Assembly (NCBI GenBank): GCA_025331435.1
Contig: JAIWNI010000284.1
Location: 1-12,839, forward strand
Source of the DNA: Choanephora cucurbitarum
Lineage: Eukaryota; Mucoromycota; Mucoromycetes; Mucorales; Choanephoraceae
Reading direction: 5' to 3'
DNA: 12,839 nucleotides
Part shown: positions 1 through 8,432 of the stretch, piece by piece
Layout: every line of letters begins with the position of its first letter
How positions within the stretch are numbered: the first letter of the stretch is position 1
The notes under the pieces: generated by a model
What the model was told of the DNA's origin: nothing
The model's database searches: none
Seen by the model: the letters and a program-made list of their open reading frames with translations, nothing else
Position numbers and translations under genes: made by a program

Positions 1-1064
1 GTGAAAGGCGTACTCAAAACTTTTGACATCAATCTTCACCAAACAAGCATTAACCAGCTTTACATGTCAATTCGCAAGATATGCTACGGTAGAGCCAACA
101 ATTTCATCAGAAAAACTTATAATGGCGTTGCACCTAATTGGGGAGATGTTGGCTTGAATATCAAGAGGTCAGCCGTTGTAAAGGCCATCCAAAGAATTAT
201 GAATGAGTTTCATGTTGACCTTTCTATTTGTGATGAAGACTGGGCCGTAAGTTTCTTGATACAGAAGTCCTACAGTAACACAGTCAATCATATCAAAGAA
301 AAAGGGAAAACAAGGTACGTATTTGAGGTTACGTCAAGTGTTATAATAACCATCATCTTTAGTGAGACAGCACAAAAAGAAGTTTCAGTTGCTGCTTCAG
401 AGGAAAGTAACGATGGGTTTGAAGATGGCGAAGACATAGCCGACGAGATGGAGATAGAAGAAGCCGTAGAAGAAGAAGACAACTTTGTCTCTGACACCGA
501 AGAAGATATGGAGATGGCTCTACCTTCTCAAAAGAGAAAAACGACAAAGGTATACAAACTAATAAATAGTCATTCACGTAGCAAACGTACTAATTCAAAC
601 TACATAAGTCTAAAGATGCCTCTATGTCCAGTTCCTCTCTTGCCTCTTTTGCTCCTTCTCCTTCTTCTTTTTTCTCTGCTCCTGCTTCTGTTTCATACCT
701 CAATTCTTCTGTTCTCTCTTTACCTGCCATTGCTTCTACTTCCTCCCCGGCTTCTGTTCGTGGTTTTTCTTTTGCTTCGCCTATGAACTCCTCTTTCTTT
801 TCTTCTATTTTCTCTGTTTCTGACTTTGGTTCTACTACCACTCTTGCTCCTGCTCCTGCTACTTTTAAGGCTACTTCTAAGGCTAATACTACTAAGCGCG
901 TTCCTGCTAGAAAGGCTACAACCAAGCCAAAAAAGGTTTCCAGAGTATCTAAAAACTATAGAAACAACGATACACATTATTTGCAACAGAACTATATCTT
1001 ACACATGAATGCACAGTGGTATCCATTTGAAACTCTAGTTATATCTACAAACACACAGATGTAA
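1..1064 (+). CDS. 3' part of a spliced gene, unknown acidic/Ser-Ala-rich protein with basic tail
   Basis: I do not recognise the family. The best model joins 1-314, 363-549 and 609-1064, giving about 318 residues. The 5' end is cut by the window edge, so the GTG at base 1 is not a real start. The first ~100 residues look globular (mixed hydrophobic and charged, with GRANNFIRK and NWGDVG stretches). Next comes a strongly Glu/Asp-rich linker (about 364-520), then a Ser/Ala/Pro/Phe low-complexity region (about 620-860), then a Lys/Arg/Thr-rich tail (about 862-945) resembling tails of DNA-binding proteins. Without splicing at 550-608 the frame runs into a Leu-rich tail ending at 786. That tail is the Ser/Ala region read in the wrong frame. 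Stop TAA is 1062-1064. A chromatin or DNA-binding role is only suggested by composition. The last ~40 residues are less protein-like and might include another unrecognised intron. Confidence 0.6.
315..362 (+). other. Probable 48-nt intron
   Basis: Donor GTACGT follows ACAAG, the acceptor is CATCTTTAG, and TAATAAC at about 344-350 is a plausible branch point. The length is a multiple of three and it contains no stop, so it also reads through. Read through, it would insert a hydrophobic Val/Ile/Phe-rich segment into an otherwise hydrophilic region, which favours removal. Splicing joins AG to T363 as a Ser codon and keeps the frame. Confidence 0.55.
550..608 (+). other. Phase-0 intron, 59 nt
   Basis: Donor GTATAC follows CAAAG. 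A perfect TACTAAT branch point lies at 588-594, 15 nt before the AAG acceptor at 606-608. Exon 1 ends on a complete codon (547-549) and the next exon starts a codon at 609 in the open frame that continues to 1064. There are in-frame stops on neither side. An alternative AG at 614-615 would break the frame. Confidence 0.75.
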
Positions 1065-2111
1065 ATTTATTCTGGCTTTGAGAGAAAACATATCACTTAT
1101 TTCCCTCAATTTGATCTTGAAAACAGATATTGTTCTCTCTCAATGCGCTTAATTTGCTCTGATATTCAGATCCTGATTTCTGAAAAACGAGCTTTTCGGA
1201 TGAAAAATCTTTGAAATTTCAGACGGATTTCAATTCAATTTCAGATCGTTTTTAATCACAGTGTAAAGCAGTTTATTCCAAAGAGCTAAAAAACAGATAG
1301 CGTGCTGTGTAATCCGAAGCAGTCGCAGATGGCAAAGTGTTATGGTTGAATACATCTCTTGTAATGTATAACAATCAAAAACAAGATAAAGAGGCACTGC
1401 GTTGTATAAAAAAGTGAAGCAATAAAAGAAGCTGTAAATCTGATGATTGACTATTGGTGTTAAGCTGTTGACAAGTGTGGTATTTCAGGTATGAAGATAG
1501 AATATAAAATTTAGGGGAACAAATAGAGTAAATAGTTTGAGACAGTTTTACGTACGCCTTTATTATGAACAAAACAAATGAGAGTATTTATAACAATCGC
1601 TATCTACTATTGCTATCACATCTCTGACTTCCTTTAGTCTGTACTCTTTACTACATCTGGATATTTAAGAAAATAATGTCATAGACTAGTTTGTGTCCCC
1701 TTTAATGACATGTTGACATTTTGCTTTCTTTAGAAAGACTTATTGCTCATCATCTTCTTTAGTCCAGATTCATAGCATATACTTATGAGATCATTCAACA
1801 CTGACATAATATTGATCGGATTATTTAATCCAATTATGATGTAGGTCTTTATACACAAATATAGACTTTAACCATTAAAAAATTCATGTTCAGACAAGCC
1901 TTACACGACAACAAGCCCTTAAAAAAATTCGTGACAGATTGTGAAAATTTTTATTTTCTTGGGCTGATTGCACCTTTTTCATCTTTTTTCTCTACTTTTC
2001 TTCCTTTTTATTGGTTCAAAGTAATGTAGTTTGTATTAAAGAGGCTCTTTACCTGAAGACAGCACTTTGAAGTTTCTTTCAAGCAGAAAATAACTGAATA
2101 ATTATGCCATC
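1065..2111. other. AT-rich stretch without a supported gene
   Basis: This is the 3' flank of the preceding gene followed by AT-rich DNA with stops in all frames. The only short item worth recording is a + frame at 1886-2029 (47 codons, ATG at 1886). Its first ~22 residues are mixed and charged and the rest is Phe-rich. It could be a lone exon or chance; I see no splice context that settles it. No tRNA-like boxes or clear repeats were seen. Confidence 0.4.
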
Positions 2112-2130
2112 ATGAGTGTCTACTTGAAAG

Positions 2131-2231
2131 GTAAATTATTAGCTTTTTGTTAAAACGCTTGTGTTAATTTTTATTTTATTTTGGGTGTCATTTAAACATG
2201 GTTTGGACTGACTTTTTGTCTCTATCGTCAG
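2131..2231 (+). other. Candidate intron, 101 nt
   Basis: Donor AAAG|GTAAAT, branch-like GGACTGAC with its A at 2211, then a pyrimidine-rich tract and acceptor CAG ending at 2231. Joining ATG 2112 to 2232 gives an uninterrupted short frame. Confidence 0.35.
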
Positions 2232-2255
2232 GTGAAAGGCCCCTTGTGATTCTGG

Positions 2256-2309
2256 GTATCTACGCTTATTAAAAACTTAGTGCTATGATGCTAACTGTTT
2301 TTTTAAAAG
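2256..2309 (+). other. Candidate intron, 54 nt
   Basis: Donor CTGG|GTATCT, branch point TGCTAAC at 2289-2295 and acceptor AAAAG ending at 2309. The branch A is 15 nt from the acceptor, matching the spacing in the intron at 550-608. Size and signals are as expected for this genome, but the flanking exons are very short. Confidence 0.4.
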
Positions 2310-2670
2310 GGAATACCATGTTGCTTCCTTGTATATATGATATATAGCTCGAATTTTTAAAGGTAATGTTTCTTTAGCTCATTCATGATAAGTATAAGTT
2401 ACTAATCTTTCTTTTTATTAATGGACGTCCCAGACTTTCTTTGTTTGGCTCTTTGCTGTTGAGAATTAGAAAGTTTCTAATGACTAAAAGCTCTTATTCT
2501 ACACGGACAAGCTCGAATCTCCTCACGTGTGGTCCCTTTCAAACCATGCCTGTGAAGACGATGATGGGCGCAATGGCAAGAGCGCATTTTTTGAGACCCT
2601 CAAGACAGCCTCTGATCGTGTGGCTGAACGCATGGTGAGTAAGTTAAGGAAGGGAAGTGGATCCCGGTAA

Positions 2671-3152
2671 TATGCAGCAAAGTATTGCGCTAATAAATCG
2701 ATAGATCGTGGTAGCATGTGGACTATATATATATTAATTTTACTGTCATAAGCCAATGATATAAACGAATAAGCCAATATTTAATCGCGTCATTTAAGCA
2801 ACTTGTAACCATCCATGTTCTTAAAGGCGATGTCCCAAGAACGAAAGGGAAATAAAACAAATAAAGCAAACTTCTTTTAACTTAAAGCGAATTTTAAAGA
2901 AGTGTATTTCAAGGACTGAGTAAATGTAACACTAATGAACCTATGAGATTTATCCACCAAAGAACGAAGGAGACATAAAACGTCTGAAAAGGCAAAATAA
3001 ATGAAGAAAATGGAAGAAAACCAACGAATAGTAATAAAGAAAGGCTTAGATACTGACAGTAAGGAAGTGTCATTTAATTGTTGAAAACACCCAAAAAATG
3101 AAAGGTAAGGTCCTCGCGAATCTGACAATTATCGCCAGCATGAAAATTGTCC
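2671..3152. other. AT-rich stretch without a supported gene
   Basis: Contains a short alternating AT run near 2725-2737 and otherwise featureless AT-rich sequence. Open frames here are short, lysine- or isoleucine-rich in composition, and lack splice or start context. I see nothing functional. Confidence 0.4.
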
Positions 3153-3265
3153 GAATAATGTCAGATGGGGGCGGAGGTGTGACATTGTCATTTTATATCG
3201 CAAAATTGTACATATTTTCACAATGTCAGACACATGTCAGATACCCCCAGACACTGACAGGATTC
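3153..3265. repeat. Imperfect foldback (inverted repeat), possible MITE remnant
   Basis: Nested, co-linear inverted matches surround a centre near 3204: GAAT 3153-3156 with ATTC 3262-3265; TGTCAG 3159-3164 with CTGACA 3254-3259; TGGGGG 3166-3171 with CCCCCA 3244-3249; GACATTGT 3181-3188 with ACAATGTC 3220-3227. The word TGTCAG or its complement recurs several times (also 3122-3127 and 3224-3229). At the right end CTGACAGG, 3-nt loop, CCTGCCAG (3254-3272) forms its own hairpin with one mismatch. There is no coding capacity. The arrangement fits a decayed miniature inverted-repeat transposon, but target-site duplications were not found. Confidence 0.5.
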
Positions 3266-3845
3266 CTGCCAGAAAAATTTTTGACGTAATCGTTCGGCAG
3301 CATTCCGGTAAAATTGCGACACAAACAATTGAGTGGTATCACTTCCTTCTACTTCCTTTATTCATATCATCCATCTAGACTACTATAGCCCATATACAAC
3401 GTAGTCCGATTTAAGATTGCTTCTATCAACCACTGTATACATTCCTGTGCTTTTTAAGTTCATTTCTAGCGATTAATAGAAGAACCCGTAATTTATGATT
3501 GAATAAACGAAAGTTTTTTCTTCCTCTTTAAAAGTATTGTGTAGTTAGGTGTTCCAATTCTTAGAATAGAAGAAAAGTTCGTTGCTGTTATTGTGCGAAG
3601 CTCTCTTTTAAATACTAGTCATAGATACGACTATACTAGAAAGAGAAGGTTCAGTAGAAGTTGTGTACACTGACATTTTTTTCTTGCTGTGTTTAGGCTG
3701 TGTACATTATCTTTTGCTATTTCTATCACCCTTCTATTCCGCCCACATTTATCAAACCAATAAAAACTCTCAAAAACCTGAAATAGATTTTTCAGTTTTG
3801 TCGCATCTATGGACAGTGATCATCATAAAGTAAGCAACGAGGATC

Positions 3846-3863
3846 ATTACAATTAATTGTAAT
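3846..3863. repeat. 18-bp perfect palindrome
   Basis: ATTACAATTAATTGTAAT equals its own reverse complement over all 18 bases, and the symmetry stops at C3845/T3864. It is AT-rich, so it could be a homodimeric regulator site, a cruciform or chance in AT-rich DNA. Confidence 0.6.
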
Positions 3864-3900
3864 TTTCTAATGCCTCACAAAAATGCCTATTGTGTTTGTT

Positions 3901-3920
3901 AGACGGTGTGAGACGGTGTG
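3901..3920. repeat. Tandem duplication of a 10-bp unit
   Basis: AGACGGTGTG occurs twice with no spacer and no mismatch. It is probably a recent slippage duplication, since both copies are identical. Confidence 0.8.
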
Positions 3921-4109
3921 CATTTTTACTTCTTAAACTAGAAACTGTATTTTCTCTGCAAATTATCATGCAAATTAGTCCAAAGTTTGTAAAGAGTACT
4001 TTTAAACAATGTTAAATATGAATGTCCAAAAAAAAAGTGCACTTTACTACATGCTTTGCTTTGTTTTGTAAAAATTCTTAATTTTGGCCTCTTTTTTAAA
4101 TTCACAAGT

Positions 4110-4445
4110 ATTTCTATCCCCGCTGCTTTTTTGTCTTTGAAATTTTTTTTTACTGTCAAGTGTAATCTTTCGTAAGAGTGATAGTGATTCTCCATATCTG
4201 GGTTGTTTCTGCAAATTTTCTCTGACTTTTATTCTCTTTTTCTTGCTGAAAGCTATATTCATATGAATGGAAGTACATGTTTTTTTATATAAGGGCTTTT
4301 ATTGCAAACATTCTGCTGACTATTATCATTTTTTCCATCGAATGTTGTATTCATTTGAGTGGAAGTACACGTTTACCGTCTTGGGGTTGTTTCTGCTAAC
4401 TTTTTCTGACTTTCAATATTTTATTCTCGCTCGAAACTGTCCTCA
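4110..4445. repeat. Diverged tandem repeat, average unit about 92 bp
   Basis: The word TTCTGC ends at 4212, 4316 and 4396, and TTCATxTGAxTGGAAGTACA-type sequence starts at 4258 and 4350, 92 bp apart. GGTTGTTTCTGC at 4201 recurs at 4385, 184 bp away. The block upstream of 4201 (TTTCGTAAGAGTGATAGTG..) resembles the block upstream of 4385, suggesting a further partial unit. On the minus strand the units give related peptides with a shared N-x-Y-(x)-H-S-x-E pattern, but frames shift and stops intervene. The array may therefore be a decayed repetitive coding region. No family is recognised. Confidence 0.5.
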
Positions 4446-5275
4446 TCACTAAGGAGATACATAGTTTCCATTAAGAAGTTCCTTTTGAAAAATATATTTA
4501 ACTTTCCTCTTATTCATTGTTTTGTACATCACATGTGGCAACGAAACGAAAATACATAAGCATAAACAGTCAGCTGATTCTTTAAACTTCACTTCTTTAC
4601 AGACTGTATTTGTTAAACCTGAAGAGAAACAAACTTTTGTAGAGTCAAAGAAAAATCATGGTAAATGGAAGTAATTGAATTTCGAGAAATGAAACAAATA
4701 CAAAGATAGTTTAACACTACAGCGCAGGGGACTGTGTCTTTGCACCAAACAGAGTATTACTAAAATGAGATTGTGCAAAAACTCAGTAAACGTATAAATA
4801 ATTGAGGTTTGCATTAAAATTGTATAGTTAGGTGCTTGTTTTTATTATTGCATTCAGATTAGAATTATCAAAGTGGCTATATGTTGACTATGGTGGATTC
4901 ATGAAATGTTGAATTTGGTAGCTGTCTAACATAGCAATTTTGTTAGCAACGAAATGTTAGAAAATTCGTCAAGTTTTAGTTTTTTCAATGTTTTAACAAA
5001 TAGAAGAGAGTAGTGAGAAAAAAAGATAGTTCGTGGAAAAAAACTATTTTATTAAAAAGATAACGGTCGAAAAAATCGTAAATCCCCAAATAGAAAGGTG
5101 TGACTTTTTTCAATTTTTTCTTCGGGCCTACGTTACTGAGAGGATACTTTGATCACAGGAACAATTTTTTTACTGCTTCTCTCTCCTGATCTTACACTCT
5201 TTACTAGAAAATGTAACTTATGAATAAAATAAAAAGATAACGCGCCTTGATTTCTTACGGTTGTGGGTTTAGAAC
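4446..5275. other. AT-rich upstream region of the Helitron gene
   Basis: No gene is supported. It includes the 5' flank and presumably the unidentified left end of the Helitron. An AATAAAATAAAAAG stretch lies about 45 nt before ATG 5276, and TAG at 5270-5272 closes the coding frame immediately upstream of that ATG. I saw no clear TATA box or repeat. Confidence 0.4.
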
Positions 5276-5683
5276 ATGTTCATTAACTACACACCTGAAA
5301 CTGAGCAGGCTAGAAAAAGAGCCAGAATTACCCGCAATCAACATATAAGCACCCCAGTTGTTTGTAGCTTTTGCAATGAAGAAGGTCACAGTCGAAGCAC
5401 AAGTAGACTCTGTAGATTTTATTCTGGAAGTAGTTCTACTGCTGCATTAACTGACGATATTGCACCTGTGATTCAAGTCGAAAACAATACATCAAACGAT
5501 CAAATCATTAACAACTTTTCTATGGATGAAGTTAAAAATGTTAATCTTATCGGTAACTGCGATGAATGCCTTTCTGAAGACCATCGTACTACCGATTGCC
5601 ACATTTTCTTTTCCGAGAACAACCCTGAGATGAACACCTATAAAGTTGCTCATGATCAAAGCAAACTTTCCCAACTCAAATGA
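5276..5683 (+). pseudogene. Helitron N-terminal segment with two zinc knuckles
   Basis: This 135-residue block begins RepHel. A basic stretch (KRARITR, residues 14-20) could be a nuclear localisation or DNA-contact region. The first zinc-binding motif is C30-x2-C33-x4-H38-x7-C46; the second is C95-x2-C98-x4-H103-x4-C108, a perfect CCHC zinc-knuckle spacing. Between them is an Asn/Ser/Thr/Asp-rich linker. Zinc knuckles bind single-stranded nucleic acid in other families, so a role in substrate recognition is likely but inferred. The block ends at TGA 5681-5683, yet the same frame resumes at once with Helitron-like sequence. The stop is therefore read as a nonsense mutation, not the natural end of a separate gene. 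A separate small zinc-knuckle protein remains possible. Confidence 0.75.
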
Positions 5684-6721
5684 CATGATTTTGGCAGAAT
5701 GAAAATTGAATGCAGTTTTTGTTATGCTATGTTGTGATTGGATGAGAAAGCCACTGCCTCCAAATCGGAACCATTGTTTCAATTGTGTTGTGGCAAGGGA
5801 AGATACATTGTGAAAGAGATTGAGCTTTTGCCTCCTTTGTTGACTGGACTTTTCACTAACACCGATCCAATCTTTAAAGAATTTCGAAGTAACAACAGGG
5901 CTTACAACAATGCTTTGTTTTTCACTTCACTTGGTGTCAAGTTAGATCATACTGTTAGCAATGATAGAATGGGTGCTTACGCTTTCCGTATTCATGGTAA
6001 TGTCTATCATAGAATCGGAACATTATTGCATCCAGAAGATGGAACTGCACCTAGTTTCGCTCAAATTTATGTGTATGCCGCAGCCAATGAGCTTCAAAAC
6101 AGGTTGCACAGAATGCCTTTTCTTGCTTCTGAAACTTGGAATCAACTTCAAAGTCTGATGCATTCTGTCAATCCATATGCAAGAGATTTTGAAATTACGG
6201 CAGACTTAGAGAATGAGATACCAGGAGGTTTAGCTGAGGTCAGCATGATCTTTAGATCCGAAGGTACTCCCGATCCCCGTCGCTACAACTCGCCAACTGA
6301 CAACACTGATATTGGTGTTCTCATTATTAATGGTGAAGACCATAGAAATGTGAACAAGCTAACTCACAGAGACGTAGTCGTCCGTTTGAAAAACAATGGC
6401 TCAATTGAAAACGGGTTGCAATCAATCAGTGAGATCAACCAGCATTACGACCCAATGCACTATGTCCTTATGTTTCCAAGAGGACAACCAGGCTGGAACA
6501 TAAACATGCGTACAGCCAATGGTTCTAAAAAGGTTATCATCATGCAATTCTACAGATATCATTTGATGATTAGGCCGACCTCACCAAGTCAAGTCCACTT
6601 ATTCAAACATTTGTTCCGTCAATATGTTTTGGATATGTATGCAAAGATGGAGCAAGAGCAATTGAATTACCTGAGTCACAATCAAAAATCTCTGAGATGT
6701 GAGCTCTACAACAATCTGTGA
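5684..6721 (+). pseudogene. Helitron-like N domain, first part
   Basis: It continues in frame 2 from the previous segment. HDFGRM is followed by a C-x2-C pair (codons 5711 and 5720) and a CC pair in LCCGKG soon after TGA 5735, which together resemble the zinc-binding block preceding the Helitron-like N domain. TGA 5735-5737 stands where Helitrons usually have Trp (TGG to TGA). Then comes the domain proper: SNNRAYNNALFFTSLG, HRIGTLLHPEDG, FAQIYVYA, the YDPMHYVLMFPRGQPGW block, and FRQYVLDMYAKMEQEQL. The segment ends at TGA 6719-6721 inside LYNNL-x-DA, where Arg is usual (CGA to TGA). An open stretch of 327 codons remains, among the longest in the element. Confidence 0.85.
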
Positions 6722-7593
6722 GATGCCGCTGAAGTTGATGATGAATATATGGATTCTGTAGGCAAAAAAGCCATTTTGCCATCCTCATTCATTGGTAGTC
6801 CACGACACAAAGTACAGCTTTATCAAGACTCTATGAGTATAGTTCGTACATTTGGTAAACCTGATCTAATTGTTACGTTCACCTGTAACCCCAGCTGGTC
6901 TGAAATCACAAATGTGTTGCTGTACAACCAAATCAGTAACGATAGACCTGATTTGTGTAGCAGAGTTTTCCACCTCAAATTGAAATCGCTCATACATGAT
7001 TTAACCGTCAAAGGTGTTTTGGGAAAAGTCATCGCTCATATGCATGTAATTGAATTCCAGAAGAGAGGCCTCCCACTTGCTCATATCTTACTGATTCTTG
7101 ATTCAACTGACAAACTGAGAGAAGAGGATATCGACAATGTTATATCTGCAGAAATCCTTGATAAGCAAGTTTATCCTTTTTTGTACGAAACCGTCACCAG
7201 GAACCTGATGCATGGACTTTGCGGCCTTCTTGATCACAATGCACCTTGCATGAAAAACGGCAAGTGTTAAAGAACTATCCAAAGGCATTTAACGGTACCA
7301 CTCATTTCAAAAGAGAAGAACAAGGTGGATATCCTATGTACCGTAGAAGAAACGATGGCAAATCAATCAAGAAAAAATCCGTCAAACTCGACAATCGATG
7401 GGTGGTGCCTCATAATCCTTATTTAACAACAAAATACAATGCGCATATCAACGTTGAGGTTTGTGCTACATTTGTCTCTGTAGAATATGTGTACAAATAT
7501 GTATACAAAGGACACGATAGAGCTCAAGTTGATATCTCGAAAAACGATGAAATTCAGAAATTCATTGACGCTCGATATGTATCAGCTGCTTAA
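6722..7593 (+). pseudogene. Helitron HUH/Y2 Rep nuclease region
   Basis: Frame 2 carries KAILPSSFIGSPRH, the GKPDLIVTFTCNPSW block typical of the Helitron Rep core, and then EFQKRGLPLAHILLIL. The Helitron consensus there is GLPHAH, the two metal-binding His residues of HUH; here the first is Leu (CTT 7076-7078) and the second is kept (CAT 7082-7084). HGLCG (7211-7225) replaces the usual HGPCG. Near 7268 a base is missing, and reading passes to frame 1 with KNYPKAFN. The Y2 motif EYVYKYVYKG retains both candidate nucleophile tyrosines (codons 7486 and 7498, spaced Y-x2-K-Y). Frame 1 closes at TAA 7591-7593, with TGA 7600 soon after, at positions where Glu and Trp are expected. Nuclease activity is therefore predicted lost even without the stops. 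Confidence 0.85.
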
Positions 7594-8432
7594 TCATGTT
7601 GAAGACTTTTCTCTTATCCTTGCACAATGAGTTCCCCCACCACCAAAGGTTGTCTGTACACCTTCCTGACTAGCAACAAGTTTACATTGACGGTGAAGAT
7701 CAACATGACCGTGTCATTGAGAGCAATCAAAAGAACACTACTCTGACGGGTTGGTTTGAAGCCAATAGAGAGTATGAGTCTGCCCGTCGGATCTTATACA
7801 TCGAGTTCCCTGTATACTTTGCATGGGTCCAAGAAAAGGAGAAGAACTACTGGAAGATAAGAGAGCGAGGACAAGGTGGTACCATCGGTAGAATCTATGC
7901 CATCTCGCCTAAGGACAGCGAGAAATATTGTCTGCGCATGCTTCTTTATCATGTTAAAGGTGAAACTAGCTTTGACCATCTAAGGACTGTCAATGGCATT
8001 TGCTACCCAAATTTTCGTGAGGCTGCTTATGCTCTCAATCTTTTGAACGATGATACTGAGTGAATTACCTGCCTTGAAGAGGCTTCTCACTACAAAAATG
8101 TTGCATCATTAAGGAATTCGTTTGCTACCATTTTGGTATTTAACAATCCTTCTGATCCATTTCAGCTTTGGGATAAGTTCTCTAACGATCTCTCTGAAGA
8201 CTTTCTTCATAAGAAGCGTCCACTACTGCCTGATATAGAGGTCCAAATAGATCAACAAATCTTTGATTGTGCATTGTATGACATTGAAGAGCAATTACCA
8301 GAATATGGCTTTTCTTTAAATAGCTACTCGGGATTTACTTTACCTTCTACTGACCCTAGAGGTATTTATAGCGGACTTCTTACAGAAGATCAAATGCTTG
8401 AGCCTCTCATTGTTAGAGAGCATTTAGTTTAA
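7594..8432 (+). pseudogene. Helitron Rep-to-helicase linker region
   Basis: After RLFSYP in frame 1 one base is missing at about 7620, and the rest reads in frame 3. Recognisable Helitron blocks are LHNEFP, TLTGWFEANRE, RRILYIEFPVYFAWV, GTIGRIYAISPKDSEKY, CLRMLLYHVKGETSFDHLRT, LRNSFATILVFNNPSDP and LWDKFSNDLSEDF. In-frame stops are TAG 7671-7673 (probably from CAG) and TGA 8061-8063, where the family has Trp after DDTE. Nearly the whole block up to 8060 reads openly once the frame is followed. The frame closes at TAA 8430-8432, overlapping the next frame by one base. This region joins nuclease and helicase in all Helitron RepHel proteins; its specific biochemical role is not known to me. Confidence 0.8.

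Larger units (their letters stand above)
2112..2670 (+). pseudogene. Possible multi-exon gene remnant, unknown product
   Basis: Family not recognised. The strongest part is an open + frame at 2488-2670 (stop TAA 2668-2670) with mixed charged and aromatic composition, including SPHVWSLSNH, GRNGKSAFFETLK and SDRVAERM, richer in G+C than its surroundings. It has no start codon, so it would be an exon or a fragment. An acceptor-like CTAAT..ACTAAAAG lies just before it. A strong donor GTGAGTAAG at 2635 could splice to ATAG at 2701-2704 instead of reading on to 2670. Upstream, ATG 2112 could start a chain of tiny exons: 2112-2130, 2232-2255 and from 2310. I could not join that chain to 2488-2670 in frame, and TAG 2467 and TAA 2485 interrupt the same frame just upstream. 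I therefore call it a remnant or an incompletely resolved gene. Confidence 0.35.
3273..4109. other. AT-rich stretch without a supported gene
   Basis: Holds only the palindrome at 3846-3863 and the tandem 10-mer at 3901-3920, listed separately. Minus-strand open frames towards 3938-4262 are treated with the diverged repeat. No convincing start, splice site pair or RNA gene was seen. Confidence 0.4.

Noticed and set aside
550..786. Leu-rich, membrane-like tail in frame 1 at the left edge
   Set aside because: It is the Ser/Ala/Pro region read in the wrong frame. A well-formed phase-0 intron at 550-608 moves reading to the frame that stays open to 1064.
590..925. Minus-strand Glu/Ala-rich open frame
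   Set aside because: It is the complement of the Ser/Ala-coding + strand exon. It has no splice or start support and a composition typical of an antisense shadow.
2441..2638. 65-codon + frame starting at TTG 2441
   Set aside because: It overlaps 2488-2670 in another frame whose composition is more protein-like, and it starts at a non-ATG codon in a eukaryotic sequence.
3938..4262. Two overlapping minus-strand open frames, Lys-rich
   Set aside because: They are short and mostly AT-driven. The peptide similarity between repeat units crosses frames, so I record it as a decayed repeat and not as genes.
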